From contig NZ_CAXBOD010000016.1 in NCBI RefSeq assembly GCF_963977235.1, forward strand, positions 1 through 64,000: a stretch of 64,000 bases of DNA, given 5' to 3'. Numbering within the stretch: position 1 is the stretch's first letter; each line of letters opens with the position of its first letter. Of the stretch, positions 25,570-34,295 are shown piece after piece. The translations under genes were made by a program, and so were the position numbers. The DNA comes from Albimonas sp963977235 (GTDB lineage: Bacteria > Pseudomonadota > Alphaproteobacteria > Rhodobacterales > Rhodobacteraceae). The notes under the pieces were generated by a model. The model searched no databases and was not told where the DNA came from. It saw nothing but the letters and a program-made list of their open reading frames with translations.

Positions 25570-27260
25570 TCATGCGGCCTCCGGCGCCTCGGCCCCGAAA
25601 TAGGCGTCCCAGGGCCCCAGCCGCAGGGAGCCATCGATCAGGCGGCCCGAAAAGCCGTGCCCGTTCAGCCCGTGCGCGTCCCAGGGCGCGCGCAGGGCGC
25701 GGGTCTCGGGCGAGAGATTGAAGGCGCAGAGGATGCGCGAATTGCCCTCCGCCCGGGTGAAGGCGACGACGGGGTCGGGCGCCTCCTCCATCTCCAGCCG
25801 GCCGCGGGCGAGCGCGGGGTGCGCGCGGCGGAAGGCCAGCAGGCGGCGATAGGCGTGCAGGACCGAGGCGGGGTCGGCCTCCTGCACGTCGACGGCATGG
25901 GCCACATGCTCGGGCGCCAGCGGCAGCCAGGGGCGCGCGTCGGAGAAGCCGGCGTGGGGCGCGTCATGGACCCAGGGCATCGGCGTGCGGCAGCCGTCGC
26001 GGCCCTTGAACTGGGGCCACAGGCGCAGGCCGTAGGGGTCGCGGATGTCCTCGTAGGGGAGATGCGCCTCGCCCAGGCCCAGCTCCTCGCCCTGGTAGAG
26101 GCAGACCGAGCCGCGCAGGCTCAGCAGCAGGGCCGCCAGCAGGCGGATCTGCTCGGGCTCGTGCATCTTCCAGCGGGAGGGGTGGCGCACGGTGTCGTGG
26201 TTCGAGAACGCCCAGCACGGCCAGGCGCCGCCCCCCGTCCCGGTTTCAGTCTCGATCCCCGTCCCGGCCCCCGGCCCGCGCGCGTCGGCGGCGGCGTGCT
26301 GAACGCCCGCGATGATCGTCTTGACCCGGGCCGCGTCGGGCGGGTCGGGGGCGAGGAAGGCGAAGTCGTAGCACATGTGCAGCTTGTCGCCGCCGGCGGT
26401 GTAGTCGGCCATGACCTCGCTGCCGCGCTGGCTCTCGCCGACCTCGCCCAGCGTGGCGCGGGCGCGGCCCCCGGCCCCGAACTCGTCCAGCAGGGCGCGC
26501 AGCCGCCTGAGGAACGCCAGGTTCTCGGGTCGGGTCTTGTCGTGCAGGTGCTCCTGCCAGTTGTAGGGATTCTCGGAAGGGGCGGTGTTGGCGTTGCGCA
26601 GCGCGGGATCCAGCACCGGATTGTCGGTCAGCGCAGGGTCGTGGAAGTAGAAGTTCACGGTGTCGAGGCGAAACCCGTCCACCCCCCGCTCCAGCCAGCG
26701 CCGCGCCACGCCCAGCACGGCGTCCTGCACCTCGGGCTCATGGAAATTCAGGTCCGGCTGCGCGGCGAGGAAATTGTGCATGTAGTATTGCTGGCGGGTG
26801 GTGTCCCACTCCCACGCCGGGCCCCCGAAGATCGACAGCCAGTTGTTCGGCGCCGTCCCGTCGGCCTTGGCGTCGGCCCACACGTACCAGTCCGCCCTCG
26901 GCCCCTCGCGGCCCGAGCGGCTCTCGACGAACCAGGGGTGCTGGTCGGAGGTGTGCGAGAGGACCAGGTCGATGATGACCTTCAGGCCCAGGGCATGGGC
27001 CTCCTCGACCAGCGCGTCGAAATCGGCGTCGGCGCCGAACATCGGGTCCACCTCGGTGAAGCCCGAGACGTCGTAGCCGAAGTCCTTCATCGGCGAGCGG
27101 TAGAAAGGCGTCAGCCACACCGCGTCGGCCCCCAGCTCGGCGACATGGTTCAGCCGGGCGCGCACGCCCGCAAGGTCGCCGATCCCGTTGCCGTCGCTGT
27201 CCTGGAACGAGCGGACGTAGACCTCATAGATCACCGCCCCGCGCCACCACTCCGCATCGG

Positions 27261-27264
<4 letters not shown>
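25570..27264 (-). CDS. Alpha-glucosidase, GH13 (oligo-1,6-glucosidase/AglA type)
   Basis: A 564-residue GH13 enzyme that should split imported alpha-glucosides in the cytoplasm. Catalytic motifs: DLVLSHTS (D99, H104), GFRLD with nucleophile D201, GEVGE with acid E274, and SNHD (H356-D357). A low-complexity insert at about 330-346 (Gly/Thr/Glu repeats such as GTGIETETGTGGG) lies just before the last motif and is not part of the usual fold. It starts with ATG overlapping the permease stop (ATGA). The order binding protein, two permeases, glucosidase, ATPase is that of aglEFGAK. Confidence 0.93.
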
Positions 27265-28141
<877 letters not shown>

Positions 28142-28145
<4 letters not shown>

Positions 28146-29137
28146 CGTCCGCTCCCTTCCAGGTCCAGCCGCGCCACCTTGATGTAGCCGATGGTGATCA
28201 GCGCGATGGTCAGGAACAGCATGGTCGAGGCGGCCGAGCCGTAGGCGAACTTGTCGAACTGGAACAGGTTCTGGTAGGCGAGCACCGACATCGTGGTGGT
28301 GTCGGCGTTGTTGGGCGTCAGCACGTAGACGATGTCGAAGACCCGCAGCGCATCGAGCCCGCGGAAGATCGTCGCCACGATCAGCGCCGGCGCCACCAGC
28401 GGCAGGGTCACCTTCCAGAACACCTTCACCGGGTTCACCCCGTCGATCTTCGCGGCCTCGTAGATGTCGCGCGGGATCATCTGCAGACCCGCGAGGATCA
28501 GCAGCGCCATGAACGGCGTGGTCTTCCAGATGTCGACCAGCATCACCGCGATCATCGCCGTGTCGCCCGAGGCGAGCCAGGCGATCGGCCGCTCCATCAG
28601 TCCCAGGCTCATGCCGAGGTCGTTGATCACCCCGAACTGGTCGTTGAGCATCCACGCCCACATCCGCGCCGAGACGATGGTCGGGATCGCCCAGGGGATC
28701 AGCACCGCGGCGCGCACCCAGCCGCGGCCCCGGAACTCCTGGTTCAGCACCAGCGCGATTGCCATGCCCAGTACCGTCTCGACGCTGACCGTGACCAGCG
28801 CGAAGCGCACCGTGTTCCACACCGCGTTCCACCAGTCGGCCGAGGCGAGCAGGCCGAAATACTCGCCCTCTCCGTCGCCATAGTCGAACCACTCGAGATA
28901 GTTCTTGATCCCGTACCACTGCGCGCCGGCCAGATCGTCCAGCGAGGCGTCGGTCAGGCTGAACCAGATGGTGCGGAACAGCGGCCAGCCGGCCACGAAG
29001 GCCAGCACCGCCAGCATCGGCAGCAGGAACAGCGCCGCCGAGCGCAGCCGCTGCGCCCGCAGGCGCGAGCGGCCGGGCCGGCTGGCGGGGGCGGAGGGGG
29101 CGGGCGCGCCGCCGCCCTCGGTCGCGGGCCGGGTCAC
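28142..29137 (-). CDS. Sugar ABC transporter permease 1 (MalF/ThuF type)
   Basis: A 331-residue inner-membrane permease with an EAA loop (YEAAKIDGVNPVKVFWKVTLPL, read in parts, about 215-236) and six helices. It starts with GTG at 29137, seven bases after the binding-protein stop; no ATG is available at that end and the GTG fits the Pro/Arg-rich cytoplasmic tail before the first helix. A W-rich periplasmic loop (SADWWNAVWNTVRFA) is typical of this group. Confidence 0.94.
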
Positions 29138-29144
29138 GCGCCGA

Positions 29145-30416
29145 TTACCAGCCCGAGCCCTTGATCCGCTCCAGCTTCGCCGACAGGCGCTTCAGGCTGG
29201 CCTCGGCCGGCCGGTCGCCCGACAGGGTGGCGTGCACCGCGTCCCAGAACTCGTTCGAGACCTCGTTGTAGGCGCCCTGCGTGGGGGCCGAGGGGCGGGG
29301 CACGGTGTTGAGGAAGATCTCCTTCCACTGCGGGATCGAGGGCTGCGCCTCGGCGATCTCGGGGTCGTCGTAAAGCGCCTCGATGGTCGGCAGGCGGGTC
29401 AGCTCGATGGCGCGGGTCTTCTGCGCCTCCTCGCCGGTGAGGAACATCACCAGCTCGATCGCCGCCTCCTGCTCGTCGGAATACTTCGAGACCGCGAGGT
29501 TCCAGCCGCCCAGCGTCGCCGCGGACCCCGCGCCGCCCGAAGGCAGGGGGGCGATGGCGAACTTGTCGGCCACGGCCGAGTCCTCGCCCTGGCCCAGCGC
29601 CCAGGCGTAGGGCCAGTTGCGCATGAAGGCCGCGTTGCCGGTCTGCCAGACGCCGCGGCTCTCCTCCTCCTTGTAGGCCAGCACGCCCTCGGGGGAGATC
29701 GTGCCGATCCAGCTCGCGGCGGTGTCTAGCGCCTTCGCCGCCTCGGGGTTGTCGATCGAGATGGTCCCGTCGGGCTCCACGATCTGGCCGCCGCCGTGGG
29801 ACATCACCCACTCCAGCGCGTCGCAGGTCAGCCCCTCGTAGGCGGCGCCCTGGAAGACGAAGCCGTGGAAGTCGTCCGCGCCCTCGCCGCGCTCTCCGTC
29901 CTGGATGGCCCTCGCCTGCTCGGCCATCTCCTCCCAGGTCTCGGGGGGTTCGAAGCCGTATTTCTCCATCAGGTCGGTGCGGTAATAGAGGGCCGGCGCG
30001 TCCGAGAACATCGGCATGGCCACCAGCTTGCCGTCCACCGTCTGGCTCTGGATGATCGACTCGAAATGCTTGTCCGCCTGGCCCTCGGCCGCCGCCGACA
30101 GGTCGGTGAAATGCGAGGCGAGCTGCGGCGCCCAGACCACGTCGGTCCGATAGACGTCGATGTCCGAATTCCCCGCCGACAGCCACAGCCGGTATTGCGC
30201 GAACTGGTCGGTGGTCGAGGAGGGCATCTCCACGATCTCGACGCTGTGCCCGGTCTGCTCCTCGAACTTGTCGAGGTTCATGCGCAGCACCTCGTTGTCC
30301 CGGCCCACCGGGCCCGAGACGATCGAGAGGTCGGCGGCGAATGCGGGGCCCGCGAGCGCGACGAGCGCCGAGGCGAGCGCAAGGGGATGGCTGGGGGGAC
30401 GGGTGGGGCGGCTCAT
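29145..30416 (-). CDS. Sugar ABC transporter substrate-binding protein (ThuE/AglE type)
   Basis: A 423-residue periplasmic binding protein with a signal peptide (about 1-26, ending GPAFA-A). The mature start LSIVSGPVGRDNEVL, then SSTTDQFAQYRLWLSAGNSDIDVY and DVVWAPQLASHF, closely recall rhizobial ThuE (trehalose/maltose), so an alpha-glucoside disaccharide is the likely ligand. A perfect AGGAGG precedes the ATG at 30416. First gene of the five-gene operon; no LacI-type regulator is adjacent, which is unusual for agl/thu loci. Confidence 0.93.
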   Translation of the reverse strand: MSRPTRPPSHPLALASALVALAGPAFAADLSIVSGPVGRDNEVLRMNLDKFEEQTGHSVEIVEMPSSTTDQFAQYRLWLSAGNSDIDVYRTDVVWAPQLASHFTDLSAAAEGQADKHFESIIQSQTVDGKLVAMPMFSDAPALYYRTDLMEKYGFEPPETWEEMAEQARAIQDGERGEGADDFHGFVFQGAAYEGLTCDALEWVMSHGGGQIVEPDGTISIDNPEAAKALDTAASWIGTISPEGVLAYKEEESRGVWQTGNAAFMRNWPYAWALGQGEDSAVADKFAIAPLPSGGAGSAATLGGWNLAVSKYSDEQEAAIELVMFLTGEEAQKTRAIELTRLPTIEALYDDPEIAEAQPSIPQWKEIFLNTVPRPSAPTQGAYNEVSNEFWDAVHATLSGDRPAEASLKRLSAKLERIKGSGW

Positions 30417-30714
30417 GCGGCGGTTCCTCCTGACGGCGGGGCGTCGGGTCGGGCCGGCGCTCCTGTCCAGATCTCGAGTCACGACGCCCCCGGGCCGGGT
30501 GTCTTCCCGGCCCGGGACCGCCGCGCATGTGCAATGGCTTTAAACATGCGGGGATGGGGAGGGATGTCAAACCGCCCGATGCAAGCGCATCCCGACAGAC
30601 GGCGCCGCGAAACCGGGCAGAAGACTGGGCGCGCTGGGGATTTCACGGCCGCGAGCGGTTTCTGCCAGGCGGAGGCGTTTCCGCACGATGGCGCTTCGGC
30701 CCCTCGGCGCCCTG

Positions 30715-30865
30715 AAAAGAAAAACGCCGGCCGGGCGCAAAGGCCCGTCCGGCGATGGGCGGATCGGTCCGGACCAAAATCGTGCCGGCAGGAGGGAGGT
30801 CCCATCGCCACTGGTCCAGACATCGCGACCGCACAGGGAGGAGCGGGCGCTTTGACGATCCGTTG
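30715..30865 (-). ncRNA. Candidate small RNA with CU-rich anti-SD loops ('cuckoo'-like)
   Basis: Reading leftward from about 30865. Stem-loop 1: GCGCCCGC (30850-30843) pairs with GCGGTCGC (30832-30825), loop TCCTCCCTGT. Stem-loop 2: TCTGGACC (30820-30813) pairs with GGTCCGGA (30775-30768) and its loop contains CCTCCCTCCT (30799-30790). Then a 12-bp stem with one mismatch (30754-30743 with 30736-30725), loop CTTTGC, and TTTTTCTTTT: an intrinsic terminator. Two hairpins with anti-Shine-Dalgarno loops plus a terminator is the known plan of the CCUCCUCCC sRNAs (CcsR/cuckoo family). Alternatively it is an attenuated leader of the sugar operon, since GGCGATGGG and CCCATCGCC could form a competing antiterminator. 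Confidence 0.6.
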
Positions 30866-30871
30866 GTTCCC

Positions 30872-30900
30872 TTACTAACTGCCGACCGACCGCCCGGCAA
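30872..30900 (-). promoter_or_regulatory. Promoter of the candidate small RNA
   Basis: Reading leftward: TTGCCG (30900-30895), 17-base spacer, TAGTAA (30877-30872). The same arrangement with near-identical flanks (CTTGCCGGGCGG then CGGTCGGC) occurs before the acyl-CoA dehydrogenase at 34128-34156. Confidence 0.55.
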
Positions 30901-31022
30901 GTGTTCTTGACGCGCCATTCGACCGCAGCGAACCTCCCGGGCGAAGACGGCGGACGTGACCGGCCGGCGCGCCGGGCGATCCGCCCCCCAAGATCCCGTC
31001 GCCATGGGAGGAGACGACCGCC

Positions 31023-31952
31023 ATGCCGCTGCATCCGTTCATCGAGGTGATGCTCGAGAAGCTCGCCCAACAGCCCGGCCTGTCCGAGCAGTCGCCCGAA
31101 GCCGGCCGCGCCCAGGTGGCCGCCGGCCGCGAGGCCGTGGGCAAGGGCCCCGAGATGGCGGAGGTCCGCGACCTCGAGATCCCCACCCGCGGCGGCTCGA
31201 TCCCCGGGCGGCTGCTGGTCCCCTCGGCCGATCCGGCCGGACTGGTCGTCTATCTCCACGGCGGCGGCTGGGTGCTGTGCGACATCGACGACTTCGACAC
31301 GATGGGCCGCCGGCTTGCCGCCGACAGCGGCTGCGCGGTGCTGATGGTCGACTACCGCCTCGCGCCCGAGCATCCGTTCCCCGCCCCGCTCGAGGACAGC
31401 GAGGACGCGGTCGTGCATGGGGCCGAGCTCGCGGCCTCGGCCTTCTCGCGCCCCGTGCCCCTGGCGGTGGCGGGCGACAGCGCGGGCGGCAACCTCGCCA
31501 CCATCGCCGCGCGGCGTCTCAGGTGCCGGGTGACGCTGGCGATCCAGGCGCTGATCTACCCGGTGACCGACTGCGACTTCGACCGCCCCTCCTACCGCGA
31601 GCGCTCCGAGGGGATGCCGCTGAAAGGGCGCGACATGGAGTGGTTCTTCGCCCACTACGCCCCGCGCGAGGCCTGGCCGACCCCCGACATCTCGCCGATC
31701 CGCGCGCAGGACCTCTCGGGCCTGCCGCCCGCGGTGGTGACGCTGGCCGAATACGACGTGCTGCGCGACGAGGGGCTGGCCTACGCCCGGGCGCTCGAGG
31801 CCGCCGGCGTCCCCGTGACCCTGCGCGAGATCCCGGGCCTGACCCACGGCTTCATCCGCCTGCACAACCTGTGCGAACCCGCGGCCGAGGAGCTGGCCGC
31901 CATCGGGCGCGACATCGCCCGCGCCTGCAAGGCCGCTCGCGCCGAGGCCTGA
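31023..31952 (+). CDS. HSL-family esterase/lipase
   Basis: A 309-residue alpha/beta hydrolase of the hormone-sensitive lipase group (bacterial family IV). Oxyanion motif HGGGW (79-83), nucleophile S153 in GDSAGG, the acid in EYDVLRDEG (near 246) and His in LTHGF (near 276) form the expected triad. Likely acts on short-chain esters; the real substrate is unknown. Good ribosome site (GGAGGAGACGACC). A perfect 22-bp palindrome follows the stop (31962-31983). Confidence 0.93.
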   Translation: MPLHPFIEVMLEKLAQQPGLSEQSPEAGRAQVAAGREAVGKGPEMAEVRDLEIPTRGGSIPGRLLVPSADPAGLVVYLHGGGWVLCDIDDFDTMGRRLAADSGCAVLMVDYRLAPEHPFPAPLEDSEDAVVHGAELAASAFSRPVPLAVAGDSAGGNLATIAARRLRCRVTLAIQALIYPVTDCDFDRPSYRERSEGMPLKGRDMEWFFAHYAPREAWPTPDISPIRAQDLSGLPPAVVTLAEYDVLRDEGLAYARALEAAGVPVTLREIPGLTHGFIRLHNLCEPAAEELAAIGRDIARACKAARAEA

Positions 31953-31961
31953 GGCCGGGAC

Positions 31962-31983
31962 GGGGGGCGGGCGCCCGCCCCCC
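31962..31983. terminator. Perfect 22-bp GC palindrome
   Basis: GGGGGGCGGGC followed by GCCCGCCCCCC, ten bases after the esterase stop. No T-run follows, so termination is a guess; it may be an mRNA 3'-end stabiliser. Confidence 0.4.
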
Positions 31984-32070
31984 GCTCACGCCCATGTCAG
32001 TTGCCCTGCCGCTGCGTCGCCCCAATTCCTAGGCCGCCGGACCACTCCAGGTCGGAAGAGGGAGATCGAC

Positions 32071-32841
32071 ATGACACGCACGCGTCGCGAAGCGCTGAGG
32101 ATCGGGGCGGCCGCGCTCGCCGGCATCGGCACGATCGGGATCATGCCCTGGCGCGCCCGGGCCGAGGGCTATTCCCACGACACCCAGGGCGGCGAGATCG
32201 GCATCCACCCCGTCTCCCACGCCTCGTTCGTGATGACCACGCCGGGCGGCCCGGTGATCTATGTCGACCCGGTGGGCGAGCCCTCGGCCTACGAGGCCCT
32301 GCCGGCCGCCGACGTGATCCTGATCACCCACCAGCACGGCGACCACTACGCGCCCGAGACGCTGGCGGCGCTGGCTGCGCGCAACGACGCGAGCCTGATC
32401 GTGAACCCCGCGGTGATGGAGATGCTGTCGGCCGACCTGAAGCCCCGGGCCACCGCCGTCGCCAATGGCGAGACCGCCGACGCCGGCGGCATCCCGCTGC
32501 GCGCGATCCCGGCCTACAACCTCACGCAGGAGCGGCTGCAGTATCACCCCAAGGGGCGCGACAACGGCTATATCCTCGAGATCGACGGCATGACCGTCTA
32601 CATCGCCGGCGACACCGAGGACATTCCCGAGATGCGCGCCCTGACCGGCATCGACATCGCCTTCGTGCCGATGAACCTGCCCTACACGATGGACGAGACC
32701 GCGGCCGCCTCGGCCGTGGCCGAGTTCAAGCCGACGGTCGTCTACCCCTACCACTACCGCGATTCCGACCTCGACAAGTTCGAGGCCGCCCTCAAGGACG
32801 CCTCGGGCGAGAGCGAGGTGGTTCGCGGCCCCTGGTACTGA
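32071..32841 (+). CDS. Tat-exported metallo-beta-lactamase-fold hydrolase
   Basis: A 256-residue metal-dependent hydrolase of the UlaG/UPF0173-like group. The N terminus TRTRREALRIGAAALAG has a twin-arginine motif followed by a hydrophobic stretch and ARA, so Tat export to the periplasm is likely. Metal ligands are in THQHGDHY (H-x-H-x-D-H, about 87-92) and in GDTEDI; the late YPYHYRDSD supplies another His. Substrate unknown. The ATG at 32071 follows GGGAGATCGAC. Confidence 0.88.
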   Translation: MTRTRREALRIGAAALAGIGTIGIMPWRARAEGYSHDTQGGEIGIHPVSHASFVMTTPGGPVIYVDPVGEPSAYEALPAADVILITHQHGDHYAPETLAALAARNDASLIVNPAVMEMLSADLKPRATAVANGETADAGGIPLRAIPAYNLTQERLQYHPKGRDNGYILEIDGMTVYIAGDTEDIPEMRALTGIDIAFVPMNLPYTMDETAAASAVAEFKPTVVYPYHYRDSDLDKFEAALKDASGESEVVRGPWY

Positions 32842-32920
32842 CGCCCCCCGCCCGCCCCCTGACCCCGGGGGCGGGCCCCGTAGGGCGCATTTCAATGCGC
32901 CATGCCGGGGGCCGGCGTCC

Positions 32921-34054
32921 TCATCGCCCCGAGAGCCGCCCGATCCGCTCCAGCATGATCTCGGTCGAGCCGTCGGCGAAGCTTGCGGCCTGCATCCCGG
33001 CCATGTGGCGGGCGAACATCGAATTGGCGCCCAGCCCCGCGGCGCCATGCGCGTGCAGCAGCTCGGGCACCCAGCGGTTGGCGAGCTGGATGCCCACATA
33101 TTTCGCCTGCGCCGCGATAAGCTGGGTGTCCTCGCCCGCCGAATGGGCGACCTCGGCGTTGCGGACCAGCGCCCGGGCGGCGGCCAGCTCCGCCTCCGCC
33201 GCCGAGAGTCGCCAGCGCCAGCCCTGCCGCGTCTCCAGCGCCGCGCCGAAGATCTGGCGGGAGCGGCCGTGCGCCGCGGCCGAATCGAGGCCCGCGTCCA
33301 CCATCCCGAGGCACATCGCGGCCACGTAGATCCGCGCGCCGTTGATCTCGGTCAGGATCTGCTTGAAGGCCGTGCCGGGCTGGCTGATCACCGCCTCGGG
33401 CGGCGCCTCGTAGTTCTCCAGCCGGTAGCCGCCCAGCCCGTTGGCGAAGATCCCCCAGCTTCCCGAGCCCGCGACCCGGCTGAACCCCGGCCTCTCGGCC
33501 TGCACCAGGAAGGCCGCGATGCCTGCGCCCTCGCCGATCTCTCCGGTCTGGGCAAAGCAGATCGAGGTCGAGGCGTGCTCGGCGTTGGTGATCCAGGCCT
33601 TTTCGCCGTTCAGCACCCAGGAACCGTCGTCGAGCCGCCGCGCGGTGGTGCGGATCGCGGCGAAATCGGATCCCGCGCCCGGCTCGGTCAGCGCCGCGCA
33701 GCCGGTGGCCTCGCCGCGCAGCATCGGGGCGACGCGGCTCTGGGCCAGCGGGTTGTCGGTCAGCCGCGCCAGCCGCCAGGCCGTGTTGTGGGTGTTCAGG
33801 ATCGCCATCGAGAAGCCGAAACAGGCGCGGGCGAACTGCTCGGCGATCTCGGACTTGCAGGCGAAGGAGAGGCCGAGGCCCCCCAGCTCGGTCGGGACCT
33901 GGATGCCGGCGAACCCCGCCTCGGCCGCCAGGCGGAGGGCGTCGAGGTCGGCGCGCCGCTCGCGCTCGCAGCGTTCGGCGGCGGGGACCAGCACCTCGTC
34001 GGTGAAGGCGCGCGCCTTGTCCACCAGCGCCCGCTCGGCTGCGGTCAGCGTCAT
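32921..34054 (-). CDS. Acyl-CoA dehydrogenase
   Basis: A 377-residue FAD enzyme that introduces the 2,3-double bond of an acyl-CoA, passing electrons to ETF and then ETF-QO (a gene for the latter is at 52.5-54.2 kb). Family signatures CAALTEPGAGSDF and GEKAWITNAEHA, and a C-terminal loop FADGSTEI, where the usual catalytic Glu of YEGT is Asp; this occurs in some subgroups. Chain-length preference is unknown. A promoter-like TTGCCG-17-TAGTCT lies upstream at 34128-34156. Confidence 0.92.
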   Translation of the reverse strand: MTLTAAERALVDKARAFTDEVLVPAAERCERERRADLDALRLAAEAGFAGIQVPTELGGLGLSFACKSEIAEQFARACFGFSMAILNTHNTAWRLARLTDNPLAQSRVAPMLRGEATGCAALTEPGAGSDFAAIRTTARRLDDGSWVLNGEKAWITNAEHASTSICFAQTGEIGEGAGIAAFLVQAERPGFSRVAGSGSWGIFANGLGGYRLENYEAPPEAVISQPGTAFKQILTEINGARIYVAAMCLGMVDAGLDSAAAHGRSRQIFGAALETRQGWRWRLSAAEAELAAARALVRNAEVAHSAGEDTQLIAAQAKYVGIQLANRWVPELLHAHGAAGLGANSMFARHMAGMQAASFADGSTEIMLERIGRLSGR

Positions 34055-34127
34055 CGCTCATCCTCCCTTGGGCGCGCCGCCCTCGCGCGGCGCGATGAGG
34101 GCCGCGCCCGGCGCCGCCCCGGCGCGC

Positions 34128-34156
34128 AGACTAGGCGCCGACCGGCCGCCCGGCAA
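34128..34156 (-). promoter_or_regulatory. Candidate promoter of the acyl-CoA dehydrogenase gene
   Basis: Reading leftward: TTGCCG (34156-34151), 17-base spacer, TAGTCT (34133-34128), about 75 bases before the start codon. It shares its -35 box and spacer sequence with the small-RNA promoter at 30872-30900. Confidence 0.5.
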
Positions 34157-34295
34157 GGCGCCGGCGATCCTGCCGCCCGGCGTCGCGCCAGGGGCGCCGC
34201 ACGTCTTCGCCTGCTCTCGTGGAGGTTGACTGTGCGCGGCCCAAGCCTCACCTTGTGGGCGAGGGAGACGTGGGGCGGTCCTGCAGGGGAGCAGG

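Larger units (their letters stand above)
30417..31022. other. 606-bp divergent region holding a candidate small RNA
   Basis: Region between the sugar operon (leftward) and an esterase (rightward). The centre (30715-30900) holds a complete minus-strand promoter, structured RNA and terminator, listed separately. On the plus strand TTGACG at 30907-30912 may be the -35 of the esterase gene, with a weak -10 (GAACCT) 17 bases on. About 300 bases remain between the terminator and the binding-protein start, presumably with the operon's own promoter, which I cannot identify. Confidence 0.6.

Noticed and set aside
30643..31005. Minus-strand open frame of 120 codons over the candidate RNA
   Set aside because: It reads through the terminator stem and T-run, has no ribosome site and no family resemblance.
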